26,404 nt of DNA from JAUMXJ01 sp041781135 (GCA_041781135.1 JBHAZV010000014.1:1-26404); one strand, 5' to 3'; positions 1 through 8,191 are shown, numbered from the stretch's first letter. The notes: generated by a model from the letters alone, not told the origin. Numbers and translations: made by a program.

Positions 1-525
1 GAATATCCGCTCACTAAGGACGTTATAGAAAAGTCGTGCGCAGAAGCGGGGCTTAATTTTGAAGTAGAACCTATGGATCTTCAGACTCTCGGCAGTTCGG
101 AAGACGGTGTCTTAAAAAGCGGTTTTTACCTGAATAACAAAGCAGGCGAACAGTGGGGAATCCTTTCGGGCAAAAAATCCGGCGACAGAATCATTCATAT
201 GGCTTTTCCGCTAATGAGTGAAGGAATAATCACAGCCATCAAAATAGAAGAAAGCTCCAAGGCTTTTGAGCTTGCATCGGCTCTATTTGGAGGATTCGCA
301 AGTAAGGATGAGCTGTACGACAAATTTTTGACAGAGTATAAATCGAAAACAAATATAACACCTGACAGCAGTACGATTGTTTCCAAGAATTTGGAAACAT
401 ATGTCTGGAGCGCTAAAATTTCAAATATTCAGTGCGAAATCGCGCTTCTTAAAAATCAGGACACCGGCGAGGTATACTTGTTTAAAATCCTGATAACGAC
501 AAACAAAGGTGTATTTTTTGACTGA
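1..525 (+). CDS. hypothetical protein, 3' end only
   Basis: The frame is open from the first base to a TGA at 523-525, so at least 174 residues of the C-terminal part of a larger protein are present; the ATG at 73 lies inside this open frame and is probably not the start. The visible part looks like a soluble mixed alpha/beta protein with no membrane segment, lipobox or catalytic motif I recognise. It ends in KILITTNKGVFFD. A hairpin terminator follows about 30 bases after the stop, so this is the last gene of its transcript. I cannot assign a function. Confidence 0.75.
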   Translation, partial: EYPLTKDVIEKSCAEAGLNFEVEPMDLQTLGSSEDGVLKSGFYLNNKAGEQWGILSGKKSGDRIIHMAFPLMSEGIITAIKIEESSKAFELASALFGGFASKDELYDKFLTEYKSKTNITPDSSTIVSKNLETYVWSAKISNIQCEIALLKNQDTGEVYLFKILITTNKGVFFD

Positions 526-552
526 CTCCGGATTATAAAGCGTCCTGCATAT

Positions 553-585
553 ACGGCGCACCGTGCACTCGGATGCGCCGTTTTT
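553..585 (+). terminator. Rho-independent terminator after the first gene
   Basis: ACGGCGCA at 553-560 pairs perfectly with TGCGCCGT at 574-581, with a 13-nt loop, and the stem runs into a T tract at 581-585. It sits about 28 nt after the stop of the partial gene and before the tRNA promoter. Confidence 0.85.
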
Positions 586-646
586 AGAGTAACTGCTGAT
601 TAACTTGCAACTTATAAATAAAATCCAAATATTTCAAAAATACTAC

Positions 647-675
647 TTGACATATAGTCACACAAATAGTAGTAT
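647..675 (+). promoter_or_regulatory. sigma-A type promoter of the tRNA cluster
   Basis: A perfect -35 TTGACA (647-652) and a -10 TAGTAT (670-675) are separated by 17 nt. Transcription would start near 682, a few bases before tRNA-Leu at 688. The position and spacing fit a strong stable-RNA promoter. Confidence 0.8.
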
Positions 676-687
676 ACTTGGGTGTAG

Positions 688-774
688 GCCGTGGTGGCGG
701 AATTGGTAGACGCACAGGACTTAAAATCCTGCGGTGGCGACACCATACCGGTTCGATCCCGGTCCTCGGCACCA
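688..774 (+). tRNA. tRNA-Leu (UAA)
   Basis: An 87-nt class II tRNA with a long variable arm (GGTG/CACC stem) and encoded CCA at 772-774. The anticodon loop CTTAAAA (720-726) gives anticodon UAA, enclosed by the CAGGA/TCCTG stem; the T arm is ACCGG/CCGGT. The acceptor stem has a U-U mismatch at pair 5:68 (bases 692 and 766), all other pairs being Watson-Crick. It is first of three tRNAs behind the 647-675 promoter. Confidence 0.96.
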
Positions 775-779
775 CATAC

Positions 780-856
780 GGCGGCGTAGCTTAGTTGGTT
801 AGAGCGTTCGGTTCATACCCGGAAGGTCGGTGGTTCGAATCCACTCGCCGCTACCA
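780..856 (+). tRNA. tRNA-Met (CAU), probably elongator
   Basis: A 77-nt cloverleaf with anticodon loop TTCATAC (812-818, anticodon CAU) and encoded CCA at 854-856. The acceptor stem GGCGGCG/CGCCGCT is paired throughout, with a G-U first pair. A paired first position argues against an initiator tRNA, and overall it resembles elongator Met tRNAs such as that of Bacillus; a lysidine-modified Ile2 tRNA is less likely but cannot be excluded by eye. Only 5 nt separate it from tRNA-Leu, so the two are co-transcribed. Confidence 0.93.
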
Positions 857-888
857 TTCTTTTATTATCCAGAAAACAAAGCATATAT

Positions 889-963
889 TGGGGATTCGCC
901 AAGCGGTAAGGCACCGGACTTTGACTCCGTTATTCACAGGTTCAAATCCTGTATCCCCAGCCA
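889..963 (+). tRNA. tRNA-Gln (UUG)
   Basis: A 75-nt cloverleaf with acceptor stem TGGGGAT/ATCCCCA, discriminator G960 and encoded CCA at 961-963. The anticodon loop reads TTG. It lies 32 nt after tRNA-Met with no promoter between, so it is the third gene of the cluster. A T run follows at once (964-969) but without its own hairpin. Confidence 0.95.
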
Positions 964-997
964 TTTTTTGTCGCAAAGCAGCAAAAAACAAATTACA

Positions 998-1026
998 TAA
1001 AAACCTGCCCGAAAATAAAGTATAAT
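998..1026 (+). promoter_or_regulatory. possible promoter of rluF
   Basis: A perfect -10 box TATAAT lies at 1021-1026, 18 bases before the rluF ATG. The hexamer 17 nt upstream (998-1003) is a poor match to TTGACA, so the promoter is weak or activator-dependent; rluF may instead be reached by read-through from the tRNAs. Confidence 0.4.
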
Positions 1027-1044
1027 AGATTCGGGAATAAATTC

Positions 1045-1743
1045 ATGAGAATAAACAAATATTTAGCAGAAAAAGGATTTTGCTCCAGACGCGAAGCGGA
1101 CAGGCTTATATCCGAAGGAAGAGTGAGAATCGGAAATAAAATCGCGGTCCTGGGAGACACAGTCACGCAAGGGAGCAAAGTGACAATCGACGGCAAACCC
1201 GTCGGAACATCGCCTGCAAAATGTTACCTCGCCTTTAACAAGCCGACAGGCGTCGTATGCACCACGGACACGCGCGTTAAAGGCAACATCATATCGTTCA
1301 TAGGCTACCCGGAGCGAATCTTCCCTATCGGCAGACTCGACAAGGATTCCGAAGGACTCATATTGCTCACAAACGACGGCGATATAGTCAACAAAGTGCT
1401 GCGCGCAGAAAACGAACACCAGAAAGAATACCGCGTCAAGCTGAGCTCATCAGTCAGCGACGAGCAACTTTCAAAACTCCTCAGCGGCGTAACAATATAC
1501 AACCCGGAAAAGGACGAAAATGTCGAAGTAAAGGCAAAAACCGTCGAGCGCCTCGGCTCGGACGAAGCGAGCATCGTGCTCACACAGGGGCTTAACAGGC
1601 AGGTAAGGAGGATGTTCGAAGCCGTCGGCGCGCATGTGATTCGGCTGTGCAGAGTCAGAATCATGCATATAAAGCTTGGCAGACTAAAATCCGGATACTA
1701 TCGCGAGCTGTCCGAAGCGGAGATCGCCGGACTTAAAAAATAA
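1045..1743 (+). CDS. rluF: 23S rRNA pseudouridine synthase, RluF-type (RsuA/RluB/E/F family)
   Basis: A 232-residue protein of normal size. Residues 1-48 form an S4 RNA-binding domain (MRINKYLAEKGFCSRREADR); residues 60-230 are the catalytic domain. The signature GRLDKDSEGLILLTNDGD carries the catalytic aspartate at D99, and LNRQVRRM with its basic stretch is typical of the family. The segment after D99, with the NKVLRA and EHQKEY motifs, matches RluF (which modifies U2604 in E. coli) better than RsuA or RluB; exact target specificity is inference. The ATG at 1045 fits the usual N-terminus, although the Shine-Dalgarno is weak. It lies 30 bases before the transporter gene. Confidence 0.88.
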   Translation: MRINKYLAEKGFCSRREADRLISEGRVRIGNKIAVLGDTVTQGSKVTIDGKPVGTSPAKCYLAFNKPTGVVCTTDTRVKGNIISFIGYPERIFPIGRLDKDSEGLILLTNDGDIVNKVLRAENEHQKEYRVKLSSSVSDEQLSKLLSGVTIYNPEKDENVEVKAKTVERLGSDEASIVLTQGLNRQVRRMFEAVGAHVIRLCRVRIMHIKLGRLKSGYYRELSEAEIAGLKK

Positions 1744-1773
1744 TACAAAAATAATGCAAACAGGGAGAGAAAA

Positions 1774-2658
1774 ATGAAATTTAACAAGCAGCATTTGGCG
1801 GATCTGTCGCTGATATTTGTCGCTATACTTTGGGGGGGCGGTTTTATTGCGGTCAAAGACGCTCTCGATACACTGACTCCTATGTACCTGATGGCATTTA
1901 GGATGACCGTCGCGGCCATCACTTTCCTTTTCCTGTTTCCAAAGCTGCGAGGGCTGTCGTGGCAGGATGTCAGGTATAGCCTTGTCGTGGCGTCTATGCT
2001 GTATCTCGGATTTGCATTTCAAACCGTGGGGCTGCAATTTACTGATGTTTCCAAGCAGGGGTTCCTGACTGCAACATATGTCGTGATCGTTCCACTGCTG
2101 TACTGGCTATTCTACAAAAAACTGCCCGAACGCAAAGTATTCGCAGGCTGTGTGCTCGTACTGGTAGGAATCGGTCTTGTCAGCCTCTCCGAAAACTTCT
2201 CGCTTGGTATCGGCGATTCTCTGACCCTCGTCTGCGCAGTGTTCTTTGCAGTCCACATCATTGCAACCGCAAAGGCGCTCGAAAAAGTCGATCCGTTCAA
2301 GCTTGCATTTTTACAATTTGCAATAGCTGCACTGCTGTTCGGAGCGACCGCGGCAGTAACAGAACCTTTCCCTGTGGGCACTACGGTCAGAACATGGGGG
2401 GCAATAATATACGGAGGCGTTGTGGCAACATTTGTATGCTTCCTGGTACAGACAATAGCCCAAAAGTATACCACACCGTCCAAAACCTCGCTATTCCTGA
2501 GTCTCGAATCCGTCTTTGCTGCCATTTTCGGAGTAATGCTGCTCGGCGAGGAACTGACCCTGCGCAAGCTCGTCGGTTTTGCGCTGATTTTCGCCTCGAT
2601 ACTGCTGATAGAGCTTGATATACCTGTTTTTCAGAACAAGGCTATGACAAAAAAATAA
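1774..2658 (+). CDS. EamA/DMT-family transporter
   Basis: A 294-residue integral membrane protein with about ten hydrophobic helices and two EamA repeats, a typical size for the drug/metabolite transporter superfamily. The first repeat starts with the family-like ILWGGGFIAVKDAL segment; the second ends with SVFAAIFGVMLLGEELTLRKLVG, the usual EamA signature containing GE(E/x). Substrate cannot be read from sequence; amino acids, metabolites or drugs are all possible. The start is supported by a GGGAGA Shine-Dalgarno at 1763-1768. It follows rluF closely and ends before a strong terminator, so the two probably share a transcript. Confidence 0.9.
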   Translation: MKFNKQHLADLSLIFVAILWGGGFIAVKDALDTLTPMYLMAFRMTVAAITFLFLFPKLRGLSWQDVRYSLVVASMLYLGFAFQTVGLQFTDVSKQGFLTATYVVIVPLLYWLFYKKLPERKVFAGCVLVLVGIGLVSLSENFSLGIGDSLTLVCAVFFAVHIIATAKALEKVDPFKLAFLQFAIAALLFGATAAVTEPFPVGTTVRTWGAIIYGGVVATFVCFLVQTIAQKYTTPSKTSLFLSLESVFAAIFGVMLLGEELTLRKLVGFALIFASILLIELDIPVFQNKAMTKK

Positions 2659-2754
2659 GCACCGGAAAACGGGCGGAGCGAGCGGGCAGATTCACAGCGC
2701 CGATTCTTGGCAGGATTTCAAGTGCGAGTTTACAAATTTTTATAATTAGCAAAT

Positions 2755-2796
2755 AAAAACGCCCCCTTCACGGCTATGCCCAGGAGGGGCGTTTTT
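2755..2796. terminator. bidirectional Rho-independent terminator between convergent genes
   Basis: AAAAACGCCCC (2755-2765) is the exact complement of GGGGCGTTTTT (2786-2796), giving an 11-bp stem with a 20-nt loop. A-runs and T-runs at the two ends provide a U tail in either direction. It ends the rluF-EamA transcript on the + strand and the long minus-strand operon, whose last stop codon is at 2802-2804. The rest of 2659-2754 holds nothing recognisable. Confidence 0.92.
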
Positions 2797-2801
2797 TAAT
2801 A

Positions 2802-4088
2802 TTATGCCCGATTATTTTTCTGCATTATTTCTAATATGGATTTGTCCATACTGTTTTTAGTGCTGTCTGCAAAATAGCCCAAATTTTCGATGGAATCCTC
2901 CGCTTCTCTGCCGATAATGCCGTTGCCGCAGCCGACAACTATATCGTTCATCGCAAGAGTAGACGAAACTATCGCGGCCGAAACGGAAGTAGCGAGTTTC
3001 AAGGCACAGCCGACCTTTGCGCCGTCACATATCATTCCGGAGGTGTTTGCGATCATGTTTTGAATCGCACCCTCTATCTGCTTTGCATCGCCGCCCTTAA
3101 GCCAACAAATTGCAGCAGCCGCGCCCGATCCTGCCGAAAGTGCGCATCCGCAAAGAGCAGACAGCCTGCCAATTTTTTGCTTAATAATCGAATTTGTCAA
3201 ATGCGAAATTGCTATCGCCCTGCACATTTTCTCGTCGTCTACGCCATTTTTCCTGCAAAAAACAGCCACAGGAATAATAGATGTCAGCCCGTTGTTGCCG
3301 CTGCCGCTGGAACTCATGACGGGAAGCGGCGCACCGTCCATTCTGGCATCCGCCGCCGCCGCAGTCAGTATCATCGCGTTCTTTGCAAAACAGTCGGAAA
3401 ACTCGTATGATTCTTGCAGTTTCTTACCGACCATAAGCCCACAGTCATTCTCAAGACCATACTCCGCCATTGCGATATTCATTGTGGCGCCGTCCTTCAA
3501 AAACCGAATATCCTCGTACGGCAATGTCTCCACTCCATGCAAAATTTCCGAAAGCGAGTAGCCATCAAGATTATTTTCGCTCTTGCACTCAAAAGTTTCG
3601 TTACTTTCGAACAATACTCCGTCCTGGTTTTCCACATGTGTGAACCTGTCGTGTTTTCCGACGATTACCGCTGCGCCCCACTTTTCGTCGCAGCCGCCCT
3701 CGACATGCGCTTCTACAAACACCGTGTTTTCAGCTTTTATAGCCGCCGCCTCAATAATCCCCGATTCGACAAGACGAACAGCGCGTTCAGTACACTCGTC
3801 GGTCACATTAGAAAACACCGTCAGCCCGTCCGCACTGTTGCAAGCGACAGCCCCAAGCGCCGCAGCCACATATATGCCGGAGAGCTTCGTCCCAGGTATC
3901 CCAACACCCATAGCATTTTTATAAATATTGCTGCTCAGATTTACTCTGATGCTGGATATTTGATCAACTTCAAGCCCTGATGCCTCCCGCGCCCTTGCTA
4001 CGGCAAGCGCTATCGCCACCGGTTCCGTGCAGCCGATAGCGGGCTTTACCTCCGACTTAAGTGTTTTCAAAATAGATTCTCTTAGCAT
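2802..4088 (-). CDS. cyuA: L-cysteine desulfidase, CyuA/YhaM (UPF0597) family
   Basis: A 428-residue cytosolic enzyme expected to split L-cysteine into pyruvate, ammonia and sulfide using a [4Fe-4S] cluster. The N-terminal GCTEPVAIALA motif contains C20, equivalent to the catalytic-base cysteine described for archaeal L-cysteine desulfidase. Later cysteines C313/C315 (LCGCALSAG), C354 (GMICDGAK) and C361 (VGCALK) fit the cluster ligands. The MSSSGSGNNG segment (258-267) is also a family hallmark. The family is related to Fe-S serine dehydratases, so activity on serine or another substrate is possible. The ATG lies 4 nt after the murC stop with an AGGGG Shine-Dalgarno inside the end of murC, so expression is coupled to murC. 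It is the last gene of the minus-strand run. Confidence 0.87.
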   Translation of the reverse strand: MLRESILKTLKSEVKPAIGCTEPVAIALAVARAREASGLEVDQISSIRVNLSSNIYKNAMGVGIPGTKLSGIYVAAALGAVACNSADGLTVFSNVTDECTERAVRLVESGIIEAAAIKAENTVFVEAHVEGGCDEKWGAAVIVGKHDRFTHVENQDGVLFESNETFECKSENNLDGYSLSEILHGVETLPYEDIRFLKDGATMNIAMAEYGLENDCGLMVGKKLQESYEFSDCFAKNAMILTAAAADARMDGAPLPVMSSSGSGNNGLTSIIPVAVFCRKNGVDDEKMCRAIAISHLTNSIIKQKIGRLSALCGCALSAGSGAAAAICWLKGGDAKQIEGAIQNMIANTSGMICDGAKVGCALKLATSVSAAIVSSTLAMNDIVVGCGNGIIGREAEDSIENLGYFADSTKNSMDKSILEIMQKNNRA

Positions 4089-4092
4089 ATTC

Positions 4093-5760
4093 CTATTCCC
4101 CTGATTTTAAGCGATTATCCATGTAACGCGCCGCTAAATACACATTTCCGCAACCGAGAGTGATTATCATATCGCCATCTCCTGCAAGCGACATTGCAAG
4201 CTCCGAAGCATTTTCCAGAGTGTCGGCGTAATATGCGCTCTCCCCGCGTTTCAAAAGCAAGTCCACAAGATCGCGAGAATGTATATCTCCGGGATCTGCC
4301 TCACGACCGCCCAGTATATCTGAAACTACCACAATATCCGCCTCGTTAAAGCACTCGCCGAACTCCGCTAATAGTTCCTTTGTGCGCGAATAGGTGTACG
4401 GCTGGAAAAACGCGACAACCCTGCCGCCCGAAACCGCGCGTGCGGTGTTCAGCGCATGGCGTATTTCGTTCGGGTGATGCGCAAAGTCGTCCACCACTGT
4501 GATTCCGCGATGCGTTCCGTATATCTGGAAGCGGCGGTCTGCATGACCGAAAGTTTCGAGGCGTTCCCTTATGTAGTCGGCGAGGGCGTTGTGCTGTGCA
4601 AAGGCGCTGTGCTGACCTGCGCTGTGCCGATCCAAATCGCTGTGCTGACCTGCGCTGTGTAAACCAGCGCAAAGCTCCGGGTGGTCGCTTAACATCTCGA
4701 AGCACACTGCAAAAGCCGCCGCCGCGTTTGCCCAGTTTATAAAGCCTGCCGCGCCGAGCTCCACATGAGCTAAATGCTCTCCGCCGCGCGCTATATCAAA
4801 CCGCGCTTTGGCGTCATGAGTGCGTTCAAGCCTCGATACTGTGTACGAAACCTGCGCATCTGCCCCCACCTGCAAACCAACAGAAACAAGCCGACCGCCA
4901 AACCCACGCACCGCGGAGGCAGCGTTATCGTCATCGGCATTGTAAACCACTGCGCAGCTGCACCCGGAGGCAAACTTTCTGAAAGAGCGCACGATCGCGT
5001 CCATGCCGCTAAAATAATCGAGATGATCTTCATCGAGATTAAGCACTACGCCGTATGCCGGCTGAAGCTGCAAAAACGTGTCCTTAAATTCACACGCCTC
5101 GTGCACAAAGACATCGCTGACCCCTATCATAACATTGCTGTGATTGTCGCGGAGCAGCCCCCCCACGAGCACTGTCGGATCGCAGATATCCGCAAGTATA
5201 TGCGCAACCATGGAAGTAGTGGTCGTCTTTCCGTGCGCGCCCGACACCGCAATGCTGAGCGGATACTCGCGCATCAGCGCGCCTAAAAACTCCGCGCGCG
5301 AGACAACCCTTATACCAAGCTCTTTTGCCCTCACTATCTCAGGTATATCCTCCGTAACAGCCGCCGTATATATAAGCACTTCCTGATCGGAAATATTAGA
5401 CGCCGAATGACCCCTAAACACCTTCACGCCGAGCGCTTCGACATCCGCGCAATTATCGTTGTACGAAGTATCAGAACCGGTGCAGCTATAACCCCGATAC
5501 ACAAGTATTTTAGCTATCGCCGACATAGAGATGCCGCCGACGCCCACAATATGAATCTTTTTTACGCCGCGGAGCAACCCTGCACCAATATTGTCCGCAC
5601 CGCAGCCACAAAACGCAGTGCAATCTGCAGCGCGACCTCCCAAATACGCCCCAGCGCTGCGCGCGCCGTGATTTTCTCCGACACCGCATTTGATGCTGTC
5701 GCCGCATTCGGCGCTATTTTTGAAGGAACTGCTTCCCTCCTGCATATTTTTACATCCCAT
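4093..5760 (-). CDS. murC: UDP-N-acetylmuramate--L-alanine ligase (MurC)
   Basis: MurC ligates L-Ala to UDP-MurNAc using ATP, the first amino-acid step of cytosolic peptidoglycan precursor synthesis. Family motifs are in order: N-terminal Rossmann HIVGVGGISMSA (70-81), ATP P-loop SGAHGKTTTT (173-182), EACEFKDTFL (221-230) and DDFAHHP (424-430). Two parts are unusual. About 60 Cys/Gly-rich residues precede the normal MurC start; a TTG near 5588 (residue 62) just before LRGVKKIHIVG would give a canonical N-terminus. Residues 367-391 are a His/Ser/Gln repeat insertion. The usual central G-x-H-N segment reads GFINWANA, without its His. The ATG at 5760 is 2 nt after the lipoprotein stop with only a weak Shine-Dalgarno, so the start is uncertain; the identity is not. 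Confidence 0.95.
   Translation of the reverse strand: MGCKNMQEGSSSFKNSAECGDSIKCGVGENHGARSAGAYLGGRAADCTAFCGCGADNIGAGLLRGVKKIHIVGVGGISMSAIAKILVYRGYSCTGSDTSYNDNCADVEALGVKVFRGHSASNISDQEVLIYTAAVTEDIPEIVRAKELGIRVVSRAEFLGALMREYPLSIAVSGAHGKTTTTSMVAHILADICDPTVLVGGLLRDNHSNVMIGVSDVFVHEACEFKDTFLQLQPAYGVVLNLDEDHLDYFSGMDAIVRSFRKFASGCSCAVVYNADDDNAASAVRGFGGRLVSVGLQVGADAQVSYTVSRLERTHDAKARFDIARGGEHLAHVELGAAGFINWANAAAAFAVCFEMLSDHPELCAGLHSAGQHSDLDRHSAGQHSAFAQHNALADYIRERLETFGHADRRFQIYGTHRGITVVDDFAHHPNEIRHALNTARAVSGGRVVAFFQPYTYSRTKELLAEFGECFNEADIVVVSDILGGREADPGDIHSRDLVDLLLKRGESAYYADTLENASELAMSLAGDGDMIITLGCGNVYLAARYMDNRLKSGE
4605..4659 (-). repeat. 33-bp period direct repeat inside murC
   Basis: Two identical 22-bp copies at 4605-4626 and 4638-4659, 33 bp apart, encode HSAGQHS twice in the murC frame with an 11-residue period. 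The insertion lies between the ATP-binding and C-terminal domains, where MurC proteins normally have a short helix-loop. Flanking GCTGTG-rich sequence looks like decayed further copies. Confidence 0.85.
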
Positions 5761-5762
5761 AA

Positions 5763-6914
5763 TTATTTAACTCTTTCAAACCTCAGATCGCCCATAGTAA
5801 AGCTGTTCCACTCTGCGTCAAATTCGATGTTATACACCTTTCCGTTCTCTTCTACATATACGATAAAAGTCGATTCATCGGATTGCTCAATTCTGCCTTC
5901 AAATTCCATAGCTCCAGAACCATAGTACGCCGTATAAATTCCGCCTGCTATTTCGGCGCTCGCTGTACCTTCTTCGCCCCAAAGCCTGTACTGTCCTTCG
6001 ATTTTGCTAATTGCCGATTCGGTGTTTTCGCCATTTGATACTCCGCCGCCAATCTCGCCCACTTCGCCGATAAGCTTTATCTTTTTAACTCCTTCGACCT
6101 CAAAATCCAGGTACCCGCTTCCATCAGCCAGCTTCGGCACATTGTCGGCAAGTACTTCAAACTGTTTGCCGTCGCCCATAAAATCTGAATACACTATAAT
6201 ACAGCGCTCCTCGTCATCCGGATTTTTGACTATCATCCTCTGATAATAGCCATAATCTCCATCGACGATATAGCTCGCCGGAACAAAACTCGCAAAATCA
6301 TGGCCGGCGAAGTCACCGAGCAGCACCGCCGCCGGTCTTTTGCCGAGCAAAGATATATACCACAGCTTGGTTTCATATTCATTCGAGCCGCCGACAGGCT
6401 TTCTGGTCACATACACATAATTATCGTTCTGAACAGGATATTCAAAACTCACATTTCCGAGCGGAAACACCTGCATACCCTCAGAATATACTACCGCCCA
6501 CAGTTCCCCGTCTCTCCTGATTTCTATTCCTCGCGATCCGGACGAATAACCCTGTAATTCTATTTTTATGCCAAGCTTTTCGCTCTCTAATTTGACATCA
6601 TTCCACGAAAGCTTCTCGCCTCCCGGCTTTGCAAACTGATAAAAAACGCCGCCCTCGTAAAACCCGGTTTCGCCGACCGCTTCGCCGCCGCTTGTAGTAA
6701 TTTCTGCTGTCTGAGTAGTTTCGGTGCTTCCGGCTGCAGTCGTCTCCGTCGCCGCCTCGGATGAGGTCGTCGTTGTGGTTGATGTAGGTTCAGTCACTAC
6801 AACTACCGGAGGATTTTCTGACCCACCGCCTCCAAAACAGCCGCCAAGAATCCCACAACACACCAGCACCAGGGCGATTGTTACATAATTTTTATATGTC
6901 ATGTTTTTACTCAT
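5763..6914 (-). CDS. predicted lipoprotein with Thr-rich linker
   Basis: A 383-residue protein with a basic start and a hydrophobic helix (11-22) ending in lipobox LGGC (C26), so it is expected to be lipid-anchored on the outer face of the membrane. A Gly-rich stretch and a Thr/Ser/Glu/Ala linker (about 41-80) follow, as in many Gram-positive surface lipoproteins. The remainder is probably beta-rich (for example GEKLSWNDVKLESEKLGIKI and the C-terminal YNIEFDAEWNSFTMGDLRF). I recognise no enzymatic domain. GGAGAAGGG lies immediately before the first ATG; the second ATG (M5) has better spacing to it and may be the true start. It follows the EAL-HDOD gene by 13 nt and precedes murC by 2 nt. Confidence 0.82.
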   Translation of the reverse strand: MSKNMTYKNYVTIALVLVCCGILGGCFGGGGSENPPVVVVTEPTSTTTTTSSEAATETTAAGSTETTQTAEITTSGGEAVGETGFYEGGVFYQFAKPGGEKLSWNDVKLESEKLGIKIELQGYSSGSRGIEIRRDGELWAVVYSEGMQVFPLGNVSFEYPVQNDNYVYVTRKPVGGSNEYETKLWYISLLGKRPAAVLLGDFAGHDFASFVPASYIVDGDYGYYQRMIVKNPDDEERCIIVYSDFMGDGKQFEVLADNVPKLADGSGYLDFEVEGVKKIKLIGEVGEIGGGVSNGENTESAISKIEGQYRLWGEEGTASAEIAGGIYTAYYGSGAMEFEGRIEQSDESTFIVYVEENGKVYNIEFDAEWNSFTMGDLRFERVK

Positions 6915-6927
6915 TCCCTTCTCCGCC

Positions 6928-8163
6928 TCAGCTGTTTATTCCGATATCGACCGCTATTTCGGCCGCATCAGTAACAGCCTGATAGTATGAATCAAACAAA
7001 TCGTCGCTCTGCAGCTCGAGCATTTCCGCATACCTGTTCACAGTTTCAAAATCGCCGCCCTCATATGCCTTTACAAGACGCAAAAGCTCGCTAAGCTCGC
7101 CTCGCTCCTCCACGAGCGCTCCGACTACCTCTTCAGGCAGCACGACATCACGCAGCGCTTCTTCGAGAGTCACATCAGAAAGCGCCTCAATTACCGAAAA
7201 CAGTCCAACGGTAAACGCCTCGTATCGCAAGCTTCTCATTGCCGTACCTATGACCAGCTGCTCCATAAACAGCGAACGCATCAGCGAAAGCTTAATAAGC
7301 TCGCTCGGCTTGTGTTTTGCGACATCCGACAGCATAAGCACATTTATCCAGCGCTCAACCTCACGAAGCCCCAAAAACGCAAGTGCATGCTTTATGGTCT
7401 TCATATCGCTGTGATCCTCGCGCTTGCTGCGCCTGCTCATCATGCGCATCAACTTGTAGTTGAGATCCACATTGTGCCTGATAAGCTCTGCTATTTTGGA
7501 AAATGAAGGTTCCTCACCGCGAAGCTCCTTGAGTATCCTCATGTACACAGTAGAGGTGTTTTTGAAACTCTCGCTTCTCTGTTCCACAATACTCGGCTTT
7601 GCAAAGAAAAATCCCTGGAACAAGTCAAAACCGGCATTCTTCGCCTGTTCATACTGCTCTATGGTCTCTATGCGCTGCGCCAGAGGATAAATATTTCGTC
7701 TTTTGTACTCGTTTATAATAAACTGTACTCTTCCCCAATCCTCATCATCACGGATAGTTATCTTGACTATATCCACCAAATCGGCAATCAGTTCTATTTC
7801 GTCATAAGTCCTGTCGTTGACCGCGACCCTGAACCCCTCCGATTTAAGCTCTCTAAGCCGTTTTGCAAGTCTTTCTGTAGGAATAATCTCTTTCCCAAGT
7901 TCAATTACGACGGTATTCGCTTCGAAAATTCCGGCTATATCTATTTCGAGCACGCTCGCGTCGAAATTAACAAAAGCCATTTTACCTTCAACCAAATCTG
8001 AAAGTCCGCTCTCATAAAGCGTAGTCAGCACCGCCGCCGTAGCCTTACCTGCAACGCCGTCATTGCCTTCGAACCTCTGCGAATACTTATCCCCCCTGAA
8101 TAATAATTCGTACCCGTAGACATTCGTATCCTTTCTGAAAATAGGCTGTCGCGCTATGTACAT
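6928..8163 (-). CDS. EAL-HDOD signalling protein (YuxH/CdgJ-like), degenerate EAL
   Basis: A 411-residue cytosolic protein. Residues 1-190 are an EAL-type domain starting with the standard MYIARQPIF; the EAL motif itself is ELL (19-21), VNF at 65-67 replaces the LN metal site region, and the DDFG loop reads VNDR (115-118). QRIET (163-167) and QGFFFAKP (183-190) mark the end of the fold. Residues from about 205 are an HDOD domain (TVYMRILKEL, SFSKIAELI, IKHALAFLGLREVERW). These changes suggest no c-di-GMP hydrolysis; family members such as Vibrio CdgJ act in motility and c-di-GMP signalling. GGAGGG just upstream supports the ATG. It follows SLH protein 1 by 28 nt. Confidence 0.9.
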   Translation of the reverse strand: MYIARQPIFRKDTNVYGYELLFRGDKYSQRFEGNDGVAGKATAAVLTTLYESGLSDLVEGKMAFVNFDASVLEIDIAGIFEANTVVIELGKEIIPTERLAKRLRELKSEGFRVAVNDRTYDEIELIADLVDIVKITIRDDEDWGRVQFIINEYKRRNIYPLAQRIETIEQYEQAKNAGFDLFQGFFFAKPSIVEQRSESFKNTSTVYMRILKELRGEEPSFSKIAELIRHNVDLNYKLMRMMSRRSKREDHSDMKTIKHALAFLGLREVERWINVLMLSDVAKHKPSELIKLSLMRSLFMEQLVIGTAMRSLRYEAFTVGLFSVIEALSDVTLEEALRDVVLPEEVVGALVEERGELSELLRLVKAYEGGDFETVNRYAEMLELQSDDLFDSYYQAVTDAAEIAVDIGINS

Positions 8164-8191
8164 ATTCCCTCCACAATATATCTGCGATAAA

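Noticed and set aside
73..75. ATG at 73 as the start of the first gene
   Set aside because: The frame is open upstream to the window edge, with coding-like sequence before the ATG.
964..969. T run after tRNA-Gln as a terminator
   Set aside because: There is no hairpin before it apart from the tRNA itself, so transcription probably continues into rluF.
4346..5286. Long overlapping frames opposite or alternative to murC
   Set aside because: They lie in the other frames of a clear MurC and show no recognisable domain or start signal.
5738..5750. AGGAGGGA as a ribosome site for an internal murC start
   Set aside because: No start codon occurs at a suitable distance in the murC frame; it encodes QEGS within the extension.
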